A DNA stretch of 64,000 nucleotides from Nocardia aurea (GTDB taxonomy: Bacteria > Actinomycetota > Actinomycetes > Mycobacteriales > Mycobacteriaceae). Under the pieces are notes generated by a model. That model was not told the DNA's origin and did no database searches. It saw nothing but the letters and a program-made list of their open reading frames with translations. Positions 7,926-16,268 of this stretch are shown here, piece by piece. The DNA lies in assembly GCF_003123685.1 (NCBI RefSeq), contig NZ_QCYJ01000130.1, forward strand, positions 62,001 to 126,000, given 5' to 3'. The position numbers and the translations under genes were made by a program. How positions within the stretch are numbered: the first letter of the stretch is position 1; each line of letters opens with the position of its first letter.

Positions 7926-9191
7926 ATGATTAATCGCTCCACCCTCGCTCCCGGTAATCGTGCGCGGTCGGGTCATCGTTATCGCGACGACAACGAACCC
8001 TTCCCCCATGCCGATCAGAGCGGCCGTACCTTCCCCTCCAACCACCGCTATGCCCCCGCGGCGGGCGGCGCGGCGGCGGGAGCCGGTGCGGGCTACGACG
8101 CGCAGCACGACGGCGGCCCCTACACCGGGACCTGCGACACGGGCCAGTGGGCCGCGAATACCGATTGGTCCCAACAGAATTCGTGGACCGACGGCGGCGC
8201 GTGGTCCTCCGGCGACGCCTGGACGCCCGACGCGGACGGCGCGTGGAGCGCGCAGACCGACGATTCGTGGACACCGGATTCCAACGCCTCCTGGACACCG
8301 GATTCCGACGGCGCGTGGACACCCGAGGCCGACGGCCGGTGGGCCACCACCGACCGGGGCTGGACACCGGACGCCGACGGTTCGTGGACACCGGAACCGG
8401 TGGATCCCGACGCCATCGCCGCACCGGCCTTCATCCCCGGCAAGGGAACCAACCGGCGCGGCGGCGCGCACCGTATGCCCGCCCCGCCGGCCGCTTTCAA
8501 GGGCAGGGCCGCTGTCGTCGCCGTGGCCGCGGGCGCTGTCGTCGCCGCGGGCCAGGCCGCGTTCGCCTCGCCCGACCAGCCGTCGTCCACCATCGACTAC
8601 GAGGCGTCCGGCCAGATCCACGAGATCGCCGCGCAGTCGGTCAGCCTCGCCGATCCGAGTCTGGACCCCGATTCGCCCCAGGTTCTGAATGTTTCGGCAC
8701 CGGCCAATCTCGGCCAGTTCAACGACATGCTCCAGAAGGGCCAGAAGTTCGCCGACGATCTGGCAGCCCAGGAGGCCGCCAAACTTCGTCCGCTCTTCAC
8801 CAAATTCGCCGCGGGCACCTACACATCCGGGTTCGGCGCACGCTGGGGCGTGCAGCATCTCGGCATCGATATCGCCGGCCCCATCGGCACCCCGATCTAC
8901 GCGGTCGCCGACGGCACCGTCATCGAATCCGGCCCCGCCGCCGGTTTCGGCATGTGGGTGCGACTGCTGCACGACGACGGCACCGTCACGATCTACGGCC
9001 ACATCGACACCTCGACCGTCGAGCAGGGTGAGCGCGTGATGGCGGGCGACCAGATCGCCACCATCGGAAACCGCGGCTTCTCCACCGGCCCGCACTGCCA
9101 TTTCGAGGTCTGGCTCAACGGGACCGACAAGGTCGACCCGCTGCCCTGGCTGGCCACTCGCGGCATCAGCCTCGGCCCGCGCGGGGACTAA
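7926..9191 (+). CDS. M23/LytM family metallopeptidase with Trp-rich repeat N-terminus
   Basis: Likely a zinc endopeptidase of the LytM fold acting on peptidoglycan outside the membrane; 421 residues. Residues ~86-157 are made of Trp-containing repeats of the type SWTPDSDG. A single hydrophobic segment (about 194-214, AAVVAVAAGAVVAAGQAAF) is followed by a linker and a C-terminal LytM domain (~300-410). The zinc and catalytic residues read as His311 and Asp315 (HLGID), His359 (YGHID), and His390 and His392 (HCHFEV). All ligands are present, so it should be active. The ATG has no Shine-Dalgarno of its own; a short ORF ends just upstream. Place and family match Rv0950c. The next gene is a shorter paralogue. 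Confidence 0.9.
   Translation: MINRSTLAPGNRARSGHRYRDDNEPFPHADQSGRTFPSNHRYAPAAGGAAAGAGAGYDAQHDGGPYTGTCDTGQWAANTDWSQQNSWTDGGAWSSGDAWTPDADGAWSAQTDDSWTPDSNASWTPDSDGAWTPEADGRWATTDRGWTPDADGSWTPEPVDPDAIAAPAFIPGKGTNRRGGAHRMPAPPAAFKGRAAVVAVAAGAVVAAGQAAFASPDQPSSTIDYEASGQIHEIAAQSVSLADPSLDPDSPQVLNVSAPANLGQFNDMLQKGQKFADDLAAQEAAKLRPLFTKFAAGTYTSGFGARWGVQHLGIDIAGPIGTPIYAVADGTVIESGPAAGFGMWVRLLHDDGTVTIYGHIDTSTVEQGERVMAGDQIATIGNRGFSTGPHCHFEVWLNGTDKVDPLPWLATRGISLGPRGD
8181..8396 (+). repeat. Degenerate ~9-codon W-T-P-D repeats in the M23 N-terminus
   Basis: At least seven imperfect copies of a 9-10 residue unit, roughly S/A-W-T-P-D/E-x-D-G-x, run through residues 86-157. At DNA level GTGGACACCGGA-like blocks recur. 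The segment precedes the membrane helix and so is predicted to be cytoplasmic. Confidence 0.75.
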
Positions 9192-9213
9192 TCACCCTCC
9201 CTCCACCGAATTT

Positions 9214-9264
9214 CGGAACGGCCCCGGGACGCGTGCGTACGCGCCCCGGGGCCGTTCCGCTTTG
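9214..9264 (+). terminator. Intrinsic terminator after the first M23 gene
   Basis: A near-perfect stem of about 15 bp (left arm 9214-9228 CGGAACGGCCCCGGG, right arm 9244-9259) is followed by CTTTG. It starts 23 bp past the stop codon, so the two M23 genes are probably separate transcripts. Confidence 0.85.
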
Positions 9265-9432
9265 ATCGGTACCCTCGGGCCGTCCAACCGTCGTTCGCCC
9301 CACCGGACCGACTCTCCGAAATTTCAATCCGGCAGCGCGACACGATCATTCACAGCATTCGAGTGTTGCGTTACAGCAATCGATTCGTTACCGTCGATAG
9401 TTCGCTGACCTAACGATGCGGGTATTCGGAGG

Positions 9433-9564
9433 ATGAAGAACTCGATGCGCGTGAAGACCGTCGCACATATCGCGAGATCCGCTGTGAGACCTGGAATTAA
9501 CGGACAATCTTCGATTCTCCGGCATTTCGGTCATTCTTCTCGCGAACGTCGGACCACACCGTGA
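9433..9564 (+). CDS. Short upstream ORF (43 aa) overlapping the start of the second M23 gene
   Basis: ATG 9433 follows a strong GGAGG (9428-9432, very close spacing) and opens a 43-codon Arg/Ser-rich ORF. Its TGA (9562-9564) overlaps the M23 GTG start (9561-9563) as GTGA. The M23 GTG has no obvious Shine-Dalgarno sequence, so translational coupling is plausible. The peptide has no recognised domain and does not resemble the upstream ORF of the first M23 gene in sequence. Confidence 0.35.
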   Translation: MKNSMRVKTVAHIARSAVRPGINGQSSILRHFGHSSRERRTTP

Positions 9565-10418
9565 GACAAGGGCGCGACCACGAAGTCGACAGCCGGGGTC
9601 GGTCCGCGTGGCACGAAGAACCAAGCGGCGCGCAATCTTTCAGTTACCATCCCGACGCGGGAACCTCGCGCGGCCGTCGGGGCGCACATCGCACACCGCC
9701 GCCCCCGCATTCGCTGCGCGGGCGGGTGGTCGCCTTCGCCGTCGCCGCGGGAGCATTCGTTTCCGCGGGTCACACCTTGCTCCAGGAAAAAGGTCAGTCC
9801 ATACCGACAGTCGAGTACGAGGCGATGGGGCAGGCGTCCGCGGCGGATCAGCTCTCCGCGGACGCACCCGCGGTCACCGACACGCCTGCCACACCCGACA
9901 CCCCGGAACTGCTCGACACGGTACGGCCGAGCAATCCCACGCAATTCTCCGAACTCCTCGACAGCGGCGCCCGGTACGCGCAAGAACTCGCCGCCGAGGA
10001 AGCCGCGAAACTGCGCCCCCTGTTCACGAAATTCACCTCGGGCACCTTCACCTCCGGCTACGGCGCCCGTTGGGGCACGCTGCATCCCGGCGTCGACGTC
10101 GCCGCACCGATCGGCACGCCGATCTACGCGGTGGAGGACGGCACCGTCATCGACGCGGGCCCGGCCAGCGGCTTCGGCATGTGGGTCCGCGTGCGGGGCG
10201 ACGACGGGACCATCACCGTCTACGGGCATATCAACACCGCACTGGTCACCGTCGGCCAGTACGTCACCGCGGGCGACGAGATCGCCACGGTCGGCAATCG
10301 CGGCGAATCCACCGGTCCGCACTGCCATTTCGAGGTCTGGCTCAACGGCACCGACCGCATCGACCCGATCCCGTGGCTCGCGACTCGCGGGATCAGCCTG
10401 GGGCCGGAGCGCGACTGA
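9561..10418 (+). CDS. M23/LytM family metallopeptidase, shorter paralogue
   Basis: This 285-residue paralogue of the preceding peptidase lacks the Trp-repeat segment. It has a short Arg-rich cytosolic N-terminus, one hydrophobic helix (~54-72, VVAFAVAAGAFVSAGHTLL) and a LytM domain. The ligands read His175 and Asp179 (HPGVD), His223 (YGHIN), and His254 and His256 (HCHFEV). The segment AAKLRPLFTKF through to the C-terminal WLATRGISLGP is nearly the same in both proteins, so they arose by tandem duplication. GTG at 9561 overlaps the stop of a short upstream ORF. It probably anchors in the membrane and cleaves peptidoglycan cross-links. Confidence 0.88.
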   Translation: MRQGRDHEVDSRGRSAWHEEPSGAQSFSYHPDAGTSRGRRGAHRTPPPPHSLRGRVVAFAVAAGAFVSAGHTLLQEKGQSIPTVEYEAMGQASAADQLSADAPAVTDTPATPDTPELLDTVRPSNPTQFSELLDSGARYAQELAAEEAAKLRPLFTKFTSGTFTSGYGARWGTLHPGVDVAAPIGTPIYAVEDGTVIDAGPASGFGMWVRVRGDDGTITVYGHINTALVTVGQYVTAGDEIATVGNRGESTGPHCHFEVWLNGTDRIDPIPWLATRGISLGPERD

Positions 10419-10528
10419 CGGCACGGCCGGTAGGGCGCTCGAATTCGGCGGTGTCATCCGGTCGGGCGACCGGCCGGTGAGCAAGCACACCTACCGGTGC
10501 GGTGATCGCGCGGATTAGCGTGTGGCTC

Positions 10529-11908
10529 ATGGCTCGTACATCGACGTACACCCAGTTCATCGCGCTCCCTCCCGATCAGGTGTGGAAGGTTGTAGGAGAT
10601 CCGGTGCGGTGGCCGCACTGGAATCCCGGCGTGACGTCCGTGGTGTTGCACGGACCGGTCGAGACCGGGACGACCGGCGATTACGTGCCGCGCGGGCGAC
10701 TACTCGAAGCGTTACACACACGCGCCGCCGCCCCGTTCGTCCTGACGTCGGTGGTGCCGGGACGCGAACTCACATTCGAGCAGCCCGAGCCCGCCGGGGC
10801 GATGCGGCTGAGCTGGGAATTGTCGGCGCGAGACGGCGGAACCCTTGTGACGCAACGACTCACGTTCGGCGGGCCGTCGGCGGCGGTCACCCGCGCGGTG
10901 GTCGGCGGACTGTTGGAACGCGACGGCAGGGTCGGTTTCGCGAGGCTCGCGCGGGCGGCGGGGATCACACCCGCCGAATCCGCGCTGAACGTCGTGATAG
11001 CGGGAGGTAGCGGCGCGCTCGGCAGGCAGATCGCCGCCGACCTGCTGTGCCGAGGTCACCGGGTCACCGTCCTCACCCGCCGACGCGATCCCGAATCTCC
11101 CTTCGACCAGGTCGAATGGGACGGCCGGACGGTGGGCGAATGGGCGGGGGCACTGCGTAATCCCGGTCGCACCGCCATCGTGAACCTGGCGGGAAAGATC
11201 GTCGACTGCCGTCCGACCGAACGCAATATCGACGAATTGCGCCGCAGCCGGGTCGATTCCACACGCGCACTGGTCGACGCGGTGGCGACCCTGCCCGCGC
11301 CCGTCGACTACTGGGTGCAGGCGAGTACGACCGCCATCTGGTCGGACGCGGGCGAGAAGCGCTGCACGGAAACAACTCCGCTGCCCGAGGGCCTGCCGCA
11401 GATGACCGGTGTCGCAGAGCCATGGGAGCGGGCGTTCGAGGGCGCAGCCGCCGTCCGATCGACCGTCCTTCGCACGTCCATCGTGCTCGACCCGCAGGCT
11501 CCGGCACTGAAACGGCTGACCCAGTTGGTGCGAGCGGGTTTGGGCGGGAGGGTCGGCGGCGGCGCCCAGTGGTTCAGCTGGATCCACGTCGAAGACTGGC
11601 TCGCCATCGTCCGCGCGGCCATCGGCCTCGACCCGGCGCTGACACTACCGACCGGAATCCTGGTGGCCGCCACCGATTTCCCCGTCCGCAACCGCGACCT
11701 CATGACCGCACTGCGCCGCCATCTCCACCGCCCACCGGCCCCGCCCACCCCCGCCGCACTACTGTCCGTGGGCGCGGTCTTCCTACGCACCGACCCCGCC
11801 CTCGGCCTGACCGGAAGACACGCCACCTCACAGGTTCTGCGCGACGCCGGTTTCACCTTCCGTTTCCCCACCCTGGACGATGCCCTCACCGATCTGCTCC
11901 CCCGCTAG
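10529..11908 (+). CDS. SRPBCC domain fused to a TIGR01777-type SDR epimerase
   Basis: The 459-residue protein has two parts. Residues ~1-145 form an SRPBCC (START-like) lipid/ligand-binding domain (TYTQFIALPPDQVWKVVGDP...). Residues ~155-459 form an atypical extended SDR of the TIGR01777 family, with the Rossmann motif VVIAGGSGALGRQIAADLL and the family features VVNLAGK-like (IVNLAGKIVDCRPTERN) and GGRVGGGAQWFSWIHVEDW. Substrate and reaction are unknown. I chose ATG 10529 over GTG 10502 because the SRPBCC domain begins directly after it. It is transcribed alone, away from the M23 genes. Confidence 0.85.
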   Translation: MARTSTYTQFIALPPDQVWKVVGDPVRWPHWNPGVTSVVLHGPVETGTTGDYVPRGRLLEALHTRAAAPFVLTSVVPGRELTFEQPEPAGAMRLSWELSARDGGTLVTQRLTFGGPSAAVTRAVVGGLLERDGRVGFARLARAAGITPAESALNVVIAGGSGALGRQIAADLLCRGHRVTVLTRRRDPESPFDQVEWDGRTVGEWAGALRNPGRTAIVNLAGKIVDCRPTERNIDELRRSRVDSTRALVDAVATLPAPVDYWVQASTTAIWSDAGEKRCTETTPLPEGLPQMTGVAEPWERAFEGAAAVRSTVLRTSIVLDPQAPALKRLTQLVRAGLGGRVGGGAQWFSWIHVEDWLAIVRAAIGLDPALTLPTGILVAATDFPVRNRDLMTALRRHLHRPPAPPTPAALLSVGAVFLRTDPALGLTGRHATSQVLRDAGFTFRFPTLDDALTDLLPR

Positions 11909-11934
11909 GGTGAGTGGAATCGCAAGGGGGACTC

Positions 11935-12561
11935 GTGAAAGGCGACTCGAGGGCACGGGGTAGACGTGTCGTGCTCGGCCTGCTGTTCGTTTCGGTCGGG
12001 CTGTGCCTCGGCGGCATGACACTGTTCTCGCTGAGCCAACCGGTCAACGTCTTCGCCTATCGGCTCGGTGACGGCGACGCTGTGCCGGTCGAGGTGACCA
12101 AAGGATCGTCGGGCTCGAGCTTCGGTCGCAGCAGCGATCTCGGTGAAGGGCGCGTTGTCGGCGACGGTCGAACCGTCCGACTGTATGCGGACGACACCAT
12201 CGAACACCGCCGACGCCGCGGTCCGGTCACCTGGCCGAAACGCTCTACGGGGACACCACGATCGCCAGGCCCACCAGGACGACGACCTTCACCACTTCCA
12301 ACCCGACGTACCAGAGATGGGCGTGCGAGCGCGGCATGTCCTCCCCGGCGAGCACCCGGTCCGAGCGCCGACTCAGCGGCGGGCGCACCACCAGGATCTG
12401 TACGGCGAGGATCGCGACGGCGATCCCCAGCCATACCCAACTCGCACCTGAGGGCCCGAGCACCAGGAAGGCCACGACAAGCAAGGCCGCCAACACGGAT
12501 TCGACGATGTTCAGCGCGCGGAAGACCAGCCGCCCGATCCCGAGTCCGAGCGGCACGGTGA
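11935..12561 (+). CDS. Small membrane-anchored protein of unknown function; 3' part doubtful
   Basis: GTG 11935 lies 4-5 nt after AAGGGGG. The N-terminus has a basic stretch and one good transmembrane helix (VVLGLLFVSVGLCLGGMTLF), then a short domain containing VFAYRLGDGDAVPVEV. This part looks like a real gene. From about codon 100 the frame becomes Arg/Pro/Ser-rich and overlaps 317 bp of the opposite-strand membrane gene at 12245-12670, which is unlikely to be genuine coding. Either the true stop was lost by a frameshift near 12200-12245 or the gene really overlaps. I do not recognise a family. Confidence 0.4.
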   Translation: MKGDSRARGRRVVLGLLFVSVGLCLGGMTLFSLSQPVNVFAYRLGDGDAVPVEVTKGSSGSSFGRSSDLGEGRVVGDGRTVRLYADDTIEHRRRRGPVTWPKRSTGTPRSPGPPGRRPSPLPTRRTRDGRASAACPPRRAPGPSADSAAGAPPGSVRRGSRRRSPAIPNSHLRARAPGRPRQARPPTRIRRCSARGRPAARSRVRAAR

Positions 12562-12670
12562 TTCCCGGCGCCCGGAATTTCAGTGGCGCTTCCAGGAACG
12601 AGATGGCCAGGACCATACCCAGCCACAGCATCGGAAGAAACCAGGTCAGGTGCTGCGCGACGCTCTCCAT
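12245..12670 (-). CDS. Small four-helix membrane protein, unknown function
   Basis: The 141-residue product has four hydrophobic segments: LTWFLPMLWLGMVLAISFLE, a second around LGIGRLVFRALNIVES, a third of VLAALLVVAFLVLG plus WLGIAVAILAVQILVV, and a C-terminal VVKVVVLVGLAIVVS. Two charged motifs, EAPLKFRAPG and SRRSDRVLAGEDMPRSHAHLW, sit in loops. No catalytic motif is evident. It converges with, and overlaps, the doubtful 3' end of the preceding plus-strand ORF. It sits 89 bp downstream of pcrA on the same strand and may be cotranscribed with it. Confidence 0.75.
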   Translation of the reverse strand: MESVAQHLTWFLPMLWLGMVLAISFLEAPLKFRAPGITVPLGLGIGRLVFRALNIVESVLAALLVVAFLVLGPSGASWVWLGIAVAILAVQILVVRPPLSRRSDRVLAGEDMPRSHAHLWYVGLEVVKVVVLVGLAIVVSP

Positions 12671-12759
12671 GTTCCGGACGATACCGAGCGGGACAGCACC
12701 GGGCCACGACCACAGATCCGTCGCCGACGACCGAGGGCCGACCGGCCGACCGCGTCAGG

Positions 12760-15441
12760 TCAGAGTTTGACCAGAGTCCTGCTGTACTGCGGGATCAGGC
12801 GGATCTTGCCCGCGCTGCCGAAATCGATGGTGACCGTCGCCAGCGGCCCGAAGCCGTCGGCGGCGATCACCTTGCCGAGTCCGTATTTGTCATCGCTGAC
12901 CCGATCGCCCACGGCCAGCACCAGATCGGTGTTGTTGCGGGTGACGCCGCCCGGTGCGGGACGGCGGGGGCCGCGCCCCTGGACACCGGGACGTTGTTGC
13001 TGCGACCAGCCGTCGCCCCGGGTCCAGTCCCGTTCCATACCGTCGTCGTCACCGCGACGGCGGATTCCGCGCGAGGCGGGCGAACCCGCGGGTTCGAGAC
13101 GACGCCAGTCCATGAGGTGGCCCGGAATCTCCTGGAGGAAGCGTGATTCCGGATTGGAGACGGGCTGGCCCCAGCCCGAGCGGACCACGGCACGGCTCAG
13201 GTAGAGCCGCTGCCTGGCGCGCGTGATGCCGACGTAGGCGAGGCGGCGTTCCTCGGCCAGTTCGGTGGGATCACCGAGGGCCCGCATATGCGGGAACTGG
13301 CCGTCCTCCCACCCGGTCACGAAAACCACCGGGAATTCGAGACCTTTCGCGGTGTGCAGGGTCATCATCGTGACCACTCCCGAACCCTCGTCCGGGATCT
13401 GGTCGGTATCGGCGACCAGGGAGACCCGCTCGAGGAAGGCGGCGAGCGAGCCCGGTTCGGGTTCGCCGTCGGCCGCTTCCGGCACCAGCCCCTCGGCCCG
13501 CGCGGCCTCCGCGTTGTTGTGCGCCTCGGAACTGAATTCCCTTGCGACGCTGACCAGCTCGTTCAGATTGTCGAGGCGGGCACCGTCCTGGGGATCGTCG
13601 GAGGCCTCCAACTCGGCGCGATAACCGGTGCGTTCCAGCACCGCCTCGACCACATTCCCCACGTCGGGGAATTCGGAATTGTCCCTGACCCCGGCCGCGC
13701 GGATGGTCTCGAGCAATTCCAGGAATCCGGCGATGGCGCGCTGGGCCCTGGTGTTCAGCAGGGCGACCTTGCCCTGTGCCGCGTCCCGCAGCGCGTCGGC
13801 GAACCCGATATCGCGCTGTTCGGCGTGCACGGCGACACACGCCTCGGCCCGGTCGCCGATACCGCGACGCGGGGTGTTCAGGATCCGGCGCAGGCTGACC
13901 GCGTCCTCCGGATTCGCCAGCACCCGCAGGTAGGCGACGATATCGCGGACTTCCTTGCGTTCGTAGAAGCGGACGCCGCCCACCACTTTGTAGGGCAGGC
14001 CCATCCTGATGAAGATCTCCTCCAGCGCCCGCGAATTGTTGTTGGTGCGATAGAACACCGCGACATCGCCGTAATTGGCCTCGCCCTGATCCACCAGCCG
14101 GTCGATCTCGCGGGCGACGAACGAGGCCTCGTCGTGTTCGTTGTCGGCGACATAGCCGACGATCAGATCGCCCTCGCCGGAATCGGTCCACAGCCGTTTG
14201 TCACGCCTGCCCTCGTTACGCGAGATGACCGCGTTGGCCGCCGACAGAATGTGCTGGGTCGACCGGTAGTTCTGTTCGAGCAGAATGGTCTCCGCGTCGG
14301 GGAAATCGCGTTCGAATTCCTCGATATTGCGGATCGTCGCACCGCGGAAGGCGTAGATGGACTGGTCGGCGTCACCGACGACGCAGAGTTCGCTCGGCTC
14401 GACCGCGTCCGTGCGCCTGGTCTCCGCGAATTCCGGATCAGCCGCGGCGGCGCCCGCGTCGGCGTCGTCGAGTTCGACGTCCGTGTGATGCCCGACCAAT
14501 TCCCTGATCAGCACATACTGCGCGTGGTTGGTGTCCTGGTACTCGTCGACGAGTACATGCCGGAACCGACGCCGGTAGTACTCGGCGACCTGCGGGTGGC
14601 GTTGCAGCAGCGCGACCGTCTCGCCGATCAGATCGTCGAAATCCATCGCGTTCGCCGCGCGCAGACGGCGCTGGTACTCGGTGTAGACGCGGGCGACGAG
14701 CGCGGGCAGTTCGGTGTCGTCAGCCGTGGCGTCGGCGGTGGCGCGCTCGGGGCCGATCAGTTCGTTCTTGAGATTCGAGACAGCGGTTGCCAGCAGGCGC
14801 GCCGAGTATTTCTTGGTATCGATATCGAAATCCCGGCTGATCATCGTCAGCAAACGGCGCGAATCGTCGGCGTCGTAGATCGAGAAATTCGAATTCAGGC
14901 CGGGCAGCAATGCCGCCTGCATCCGCAGGATTCGCACGCAACTGGAGTGGAACGTGGAAACCCACATGTTGTTCGCGCGCGGGCCGACCAGGCCGGTGAC
15001 CCGTTCGCGCATTTCGGCGGCGGCCTTGTTGGTGAAGGTGATGGCGAGGATCTGCCCCGGTGTCGCGCCCCGGGCCGCCAGCAGATAGGCGATCCGGCGG
15101 GTCAGCACGGCGGTCTTGCCCGAGCCCGCGCCCGCGACGATCAGCAGCGGCGCACCGGTGTGCACGACGGCGGCGCGCTGCTGGGGATTGAGCCCCTCCA
15201 GCAGCCGTTCGGCCTCCTCGGTCCGCCCGCGATCCTGTTCGGTCCGGTGGCGCTGCTGCTCGTCGGCGCGGCGCTGGGCCTGTTCGGCGAGCGATGGACG
15301 CGGCACGGCCGACCCCGCGCCCACGGCGTCACCCGACCGGCCGGTCGACTCGTCGCGACCGTCACCGACCTGCGATCCCGGGGTCGCGTCGGGGTGCCGG
15401 TCCTGCCCGGCCTGCGTCTGAGGAGCCACCGTGATGTCCAT
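12760..15441 (-). CDS. pcrA: ATP-dependent DNA helicase PcrA/UvrD1
   Basis: SF1A 3'-5' helicase used in nucleotide excision repair and replication/transcription conflict; 893 residues. It has a Gln/Arg-rich N-terminal extension (~1-80), Q motif LNPQQRAAV (84-92), Walker A AGAGSGKT (103-110), motif II VDEYQDTN (298-305), GDADQSIYAFRG (356-367) and QNYRSTQ (390-396). TLHTAKGLEFPVVF and YVGITRARQRLYLS follow near the end of domain 2B/2A. The last ~55 residues (VLAVGDRVSDDKYGLGKV...) are the Tudor-like domain that binds RNA polymerase in this family. An acidic Ala/Asp insertion lies near 321-350. It is the orthologue of Rv0949. No classical SOS box was seen upstream. Confidence 0.96.
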   Translation of the reverse strand: MDITVAPQTQAGQDRHPDATPGSQVGDGRDESTGRSGDAVGAGSAVPRPSLAEQAQRRADEQQRHRTEQDRGRTEEAERLLEGLNPQQRAAVVHTGAPLLIVAGAGSGKTAVLTRRIAYLLAARGATPGQILAITFTNKAAAEMRERVTGLVGPRANNMWVSTFHSSCVRILRMQAALLPGLNSNFSIYDADDSRRLLTMISRDFDIDTKKYSARLLATAVSNLKNELIGPERATADATADDTELPALVARVYTEYQRRLRAANAMDFDDLIGETVALLQRHPQVAEYYRRRFRHVLVDEYQDTNHAQYVLIRELVGHHTDVELDDADAGAAAADPEFAETRRTDAVEPSELCVVGDADQSIYAFRGATIRNIEEFERDFPDAETILLEQNYRSTQHILSAANAVISRNEGRRDKRLWTDSGEGDLIVGYVADNEHDEASFVAREIDRLVDQGEANYGDVAVFYRTNNNSRALEEIFIRMGLPYKVVGGVRFYERKEVRDIVAYLRVLANPEDAVSLRRILNTPRRGIGDRAEACVAVHAEQRDIGFADALRDAAQGKVALLNTRAQRAIAGFLELLETIRAAGVRDNSEFPDVGNVVEAVLERTGYRAELEASDDPQDGARLDNLNELVSVAREFSSEAHNNAEAARAEGLVPEAADGEPEPGSLAAFLERVSLVADTDQIPDEGSGVVTMMTLHTAKGLEFPVVFVTGWEDGQFPHMRALGDPTELAEERRLAYVGITRARQRLYLSRAVVRSGWGQPVSNPESRFLQEIPGHLMDWRRLEPAGSPASRGIRRRGDDDGMERDWTRGDGWSQQQRPGVQGRGPRRPAPGGVTRNNTDLVLAVGDRVSDDKYGLGKVIAADGFGPLATVTIDFGSAGKIRLIPQYSRTLVKL

Positions 15442-15821
15442 TGCCCATCCACGCTACCGGCGGTCACCGACAGAGATGAAGTCACCGACCGGCTTCGTGA
15501 GCGAACGACCGAGGTGGCTAACATTCAGTGAACGACCGGTGACGACCACGCGGCAAATCAACCGGTTTCTCTCAGGTTTTTCACAAAATCGAGCGTTTTG
15601 CATTAGTTCCCACCCGTGGCACACTGGCCTGATGATGAGCGCTGTCGCGATGGGTCGGATTCGGTTATCGGCCGGATATCACCGATCGCGGCCATGTAGC
15701 TGAGCGCACTTCCCTGGGGGAGGATGGAATCCCCCGCCAGGTCTGTTTCACGGTGAAAGAACCGGACGGTAACGAGCAGCCCTCGCCGTTCGATCCATGT
15801 TCTGACACGAGGAGATGAATG
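15442..15821. other. Divergent intergenic region between pcrA and the chorismate mutase gene
   Basis: This ~380-bp gap has no convincing gene. It holds a hairpin around 15712-15740 (GGGGGA pairing with TCCCCC, extended by CCTG/CAGG) and a perfect 6-1-6 palindrome TTTCACGGTGAAA at 15746-15758. A GAGGAG ribosome binding site lies about 7 nt before the chorismate mutase start. Promoters for both genes must lie here, but I could not assign them. Confidence 0.5.
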
Positions 15822-16115
15822 ATGAGCACCCCTGCCCCGACGACCGGGTCCGATGCGGCGCTGCCGCAGACCGAAGCGGAGATCGACAAACTTCGCAAGG
15901 AGATCGATCAGCTCGACGCCGAGATCCTCGCGGCCGTCAAGCGGCGCACGGAGGTCTCACGGATCATCGGGCGTACCCGGATGGCGTCCGGCGGACCGCG
16001 GCTGGTGCACAGTCGCGAGATGAAGGTGCTGGAACGTTTCAGCGAGCTGGGCCAGGAAGGCCACACCCTCGCGATGCTGCTGCTGCGCCTCGGGCGCGGC
16101 CGTCTCGGTCACTGA
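15822..16115 (+). CDS. Chorismate mutase, AroQ-delta (MtCM-like)
   Basis: Converts chorismate to prephenate for phenylalanine and tyrosine. The 97-residue all-helical protein has the AroQ core: IDKLRKEIDQLDAEILAAVKRR, then RLVHSREMKVLERF and the C-terminal LAMLLLRLGRGRLGH. The whole pattern is nearly that of Rv0948c (MtCM). That enzyme is weak alone and is activated by forming a complex with type II DAHP synthase through its C-terminal LGRGRLGH region, which is intact here. GAGGAG lies 7 nt before ATG 15822; ATG 15819 is an alternative start. It is located next to pcrA as in mycobacteria. Confidence 0.95.
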   Translation: MSTPAPTTGSDAALPQTEAEIDKLRKEIDQLDAEILAAVKRRTEVSRIIGRTRMASGGPRLVHSREMKVLERFSELGQEGHTLAMLLLRLGRGRLGH

Positions 16116-16180
16116 CCGTCCCGCCGCCGAGCGCGGCGCGAGAACCACGCGGTGATCGAGAGATCCCGCCTCCCCGAGGC

Positions 16181-16206
16181 CGTCCCGGGTGTAAATCCCC
16201 GGGACG
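16181..16206 (+). terminator. Hairpin after the chorismate mutase gene
   Basis: A perfect 9-bp stem CGTCCCGGG (16181-16189) with CCCGGGACG (16198-16206) lies 65 bp past the stop, between convergent genes. A second GC-rich hairpin follows near 16217-16250. There is no U-tract. Confidence 0.55.
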
Positions 16207-16268
16207 GTCGCGCTTTCCCCGGTCGGGATCTCCCCGGCCCGGCCGGACCGGAGAAATCCCCGTCACGG

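Noticed and set aside
9265..9432. Possible ydaO (c-di-AMP) riboswitch before the M23 genes
   Set aside because: Such elements occur before actinobacterial cell-wall hydrolases, but no conserved ydaO core or long structured leader is recognisable here.
15442..15821. SOS (LexA) box upstream of pcrA
   Set aside because: No TCGAAC-N4-GTTCGA-like sequence was found in the gap.
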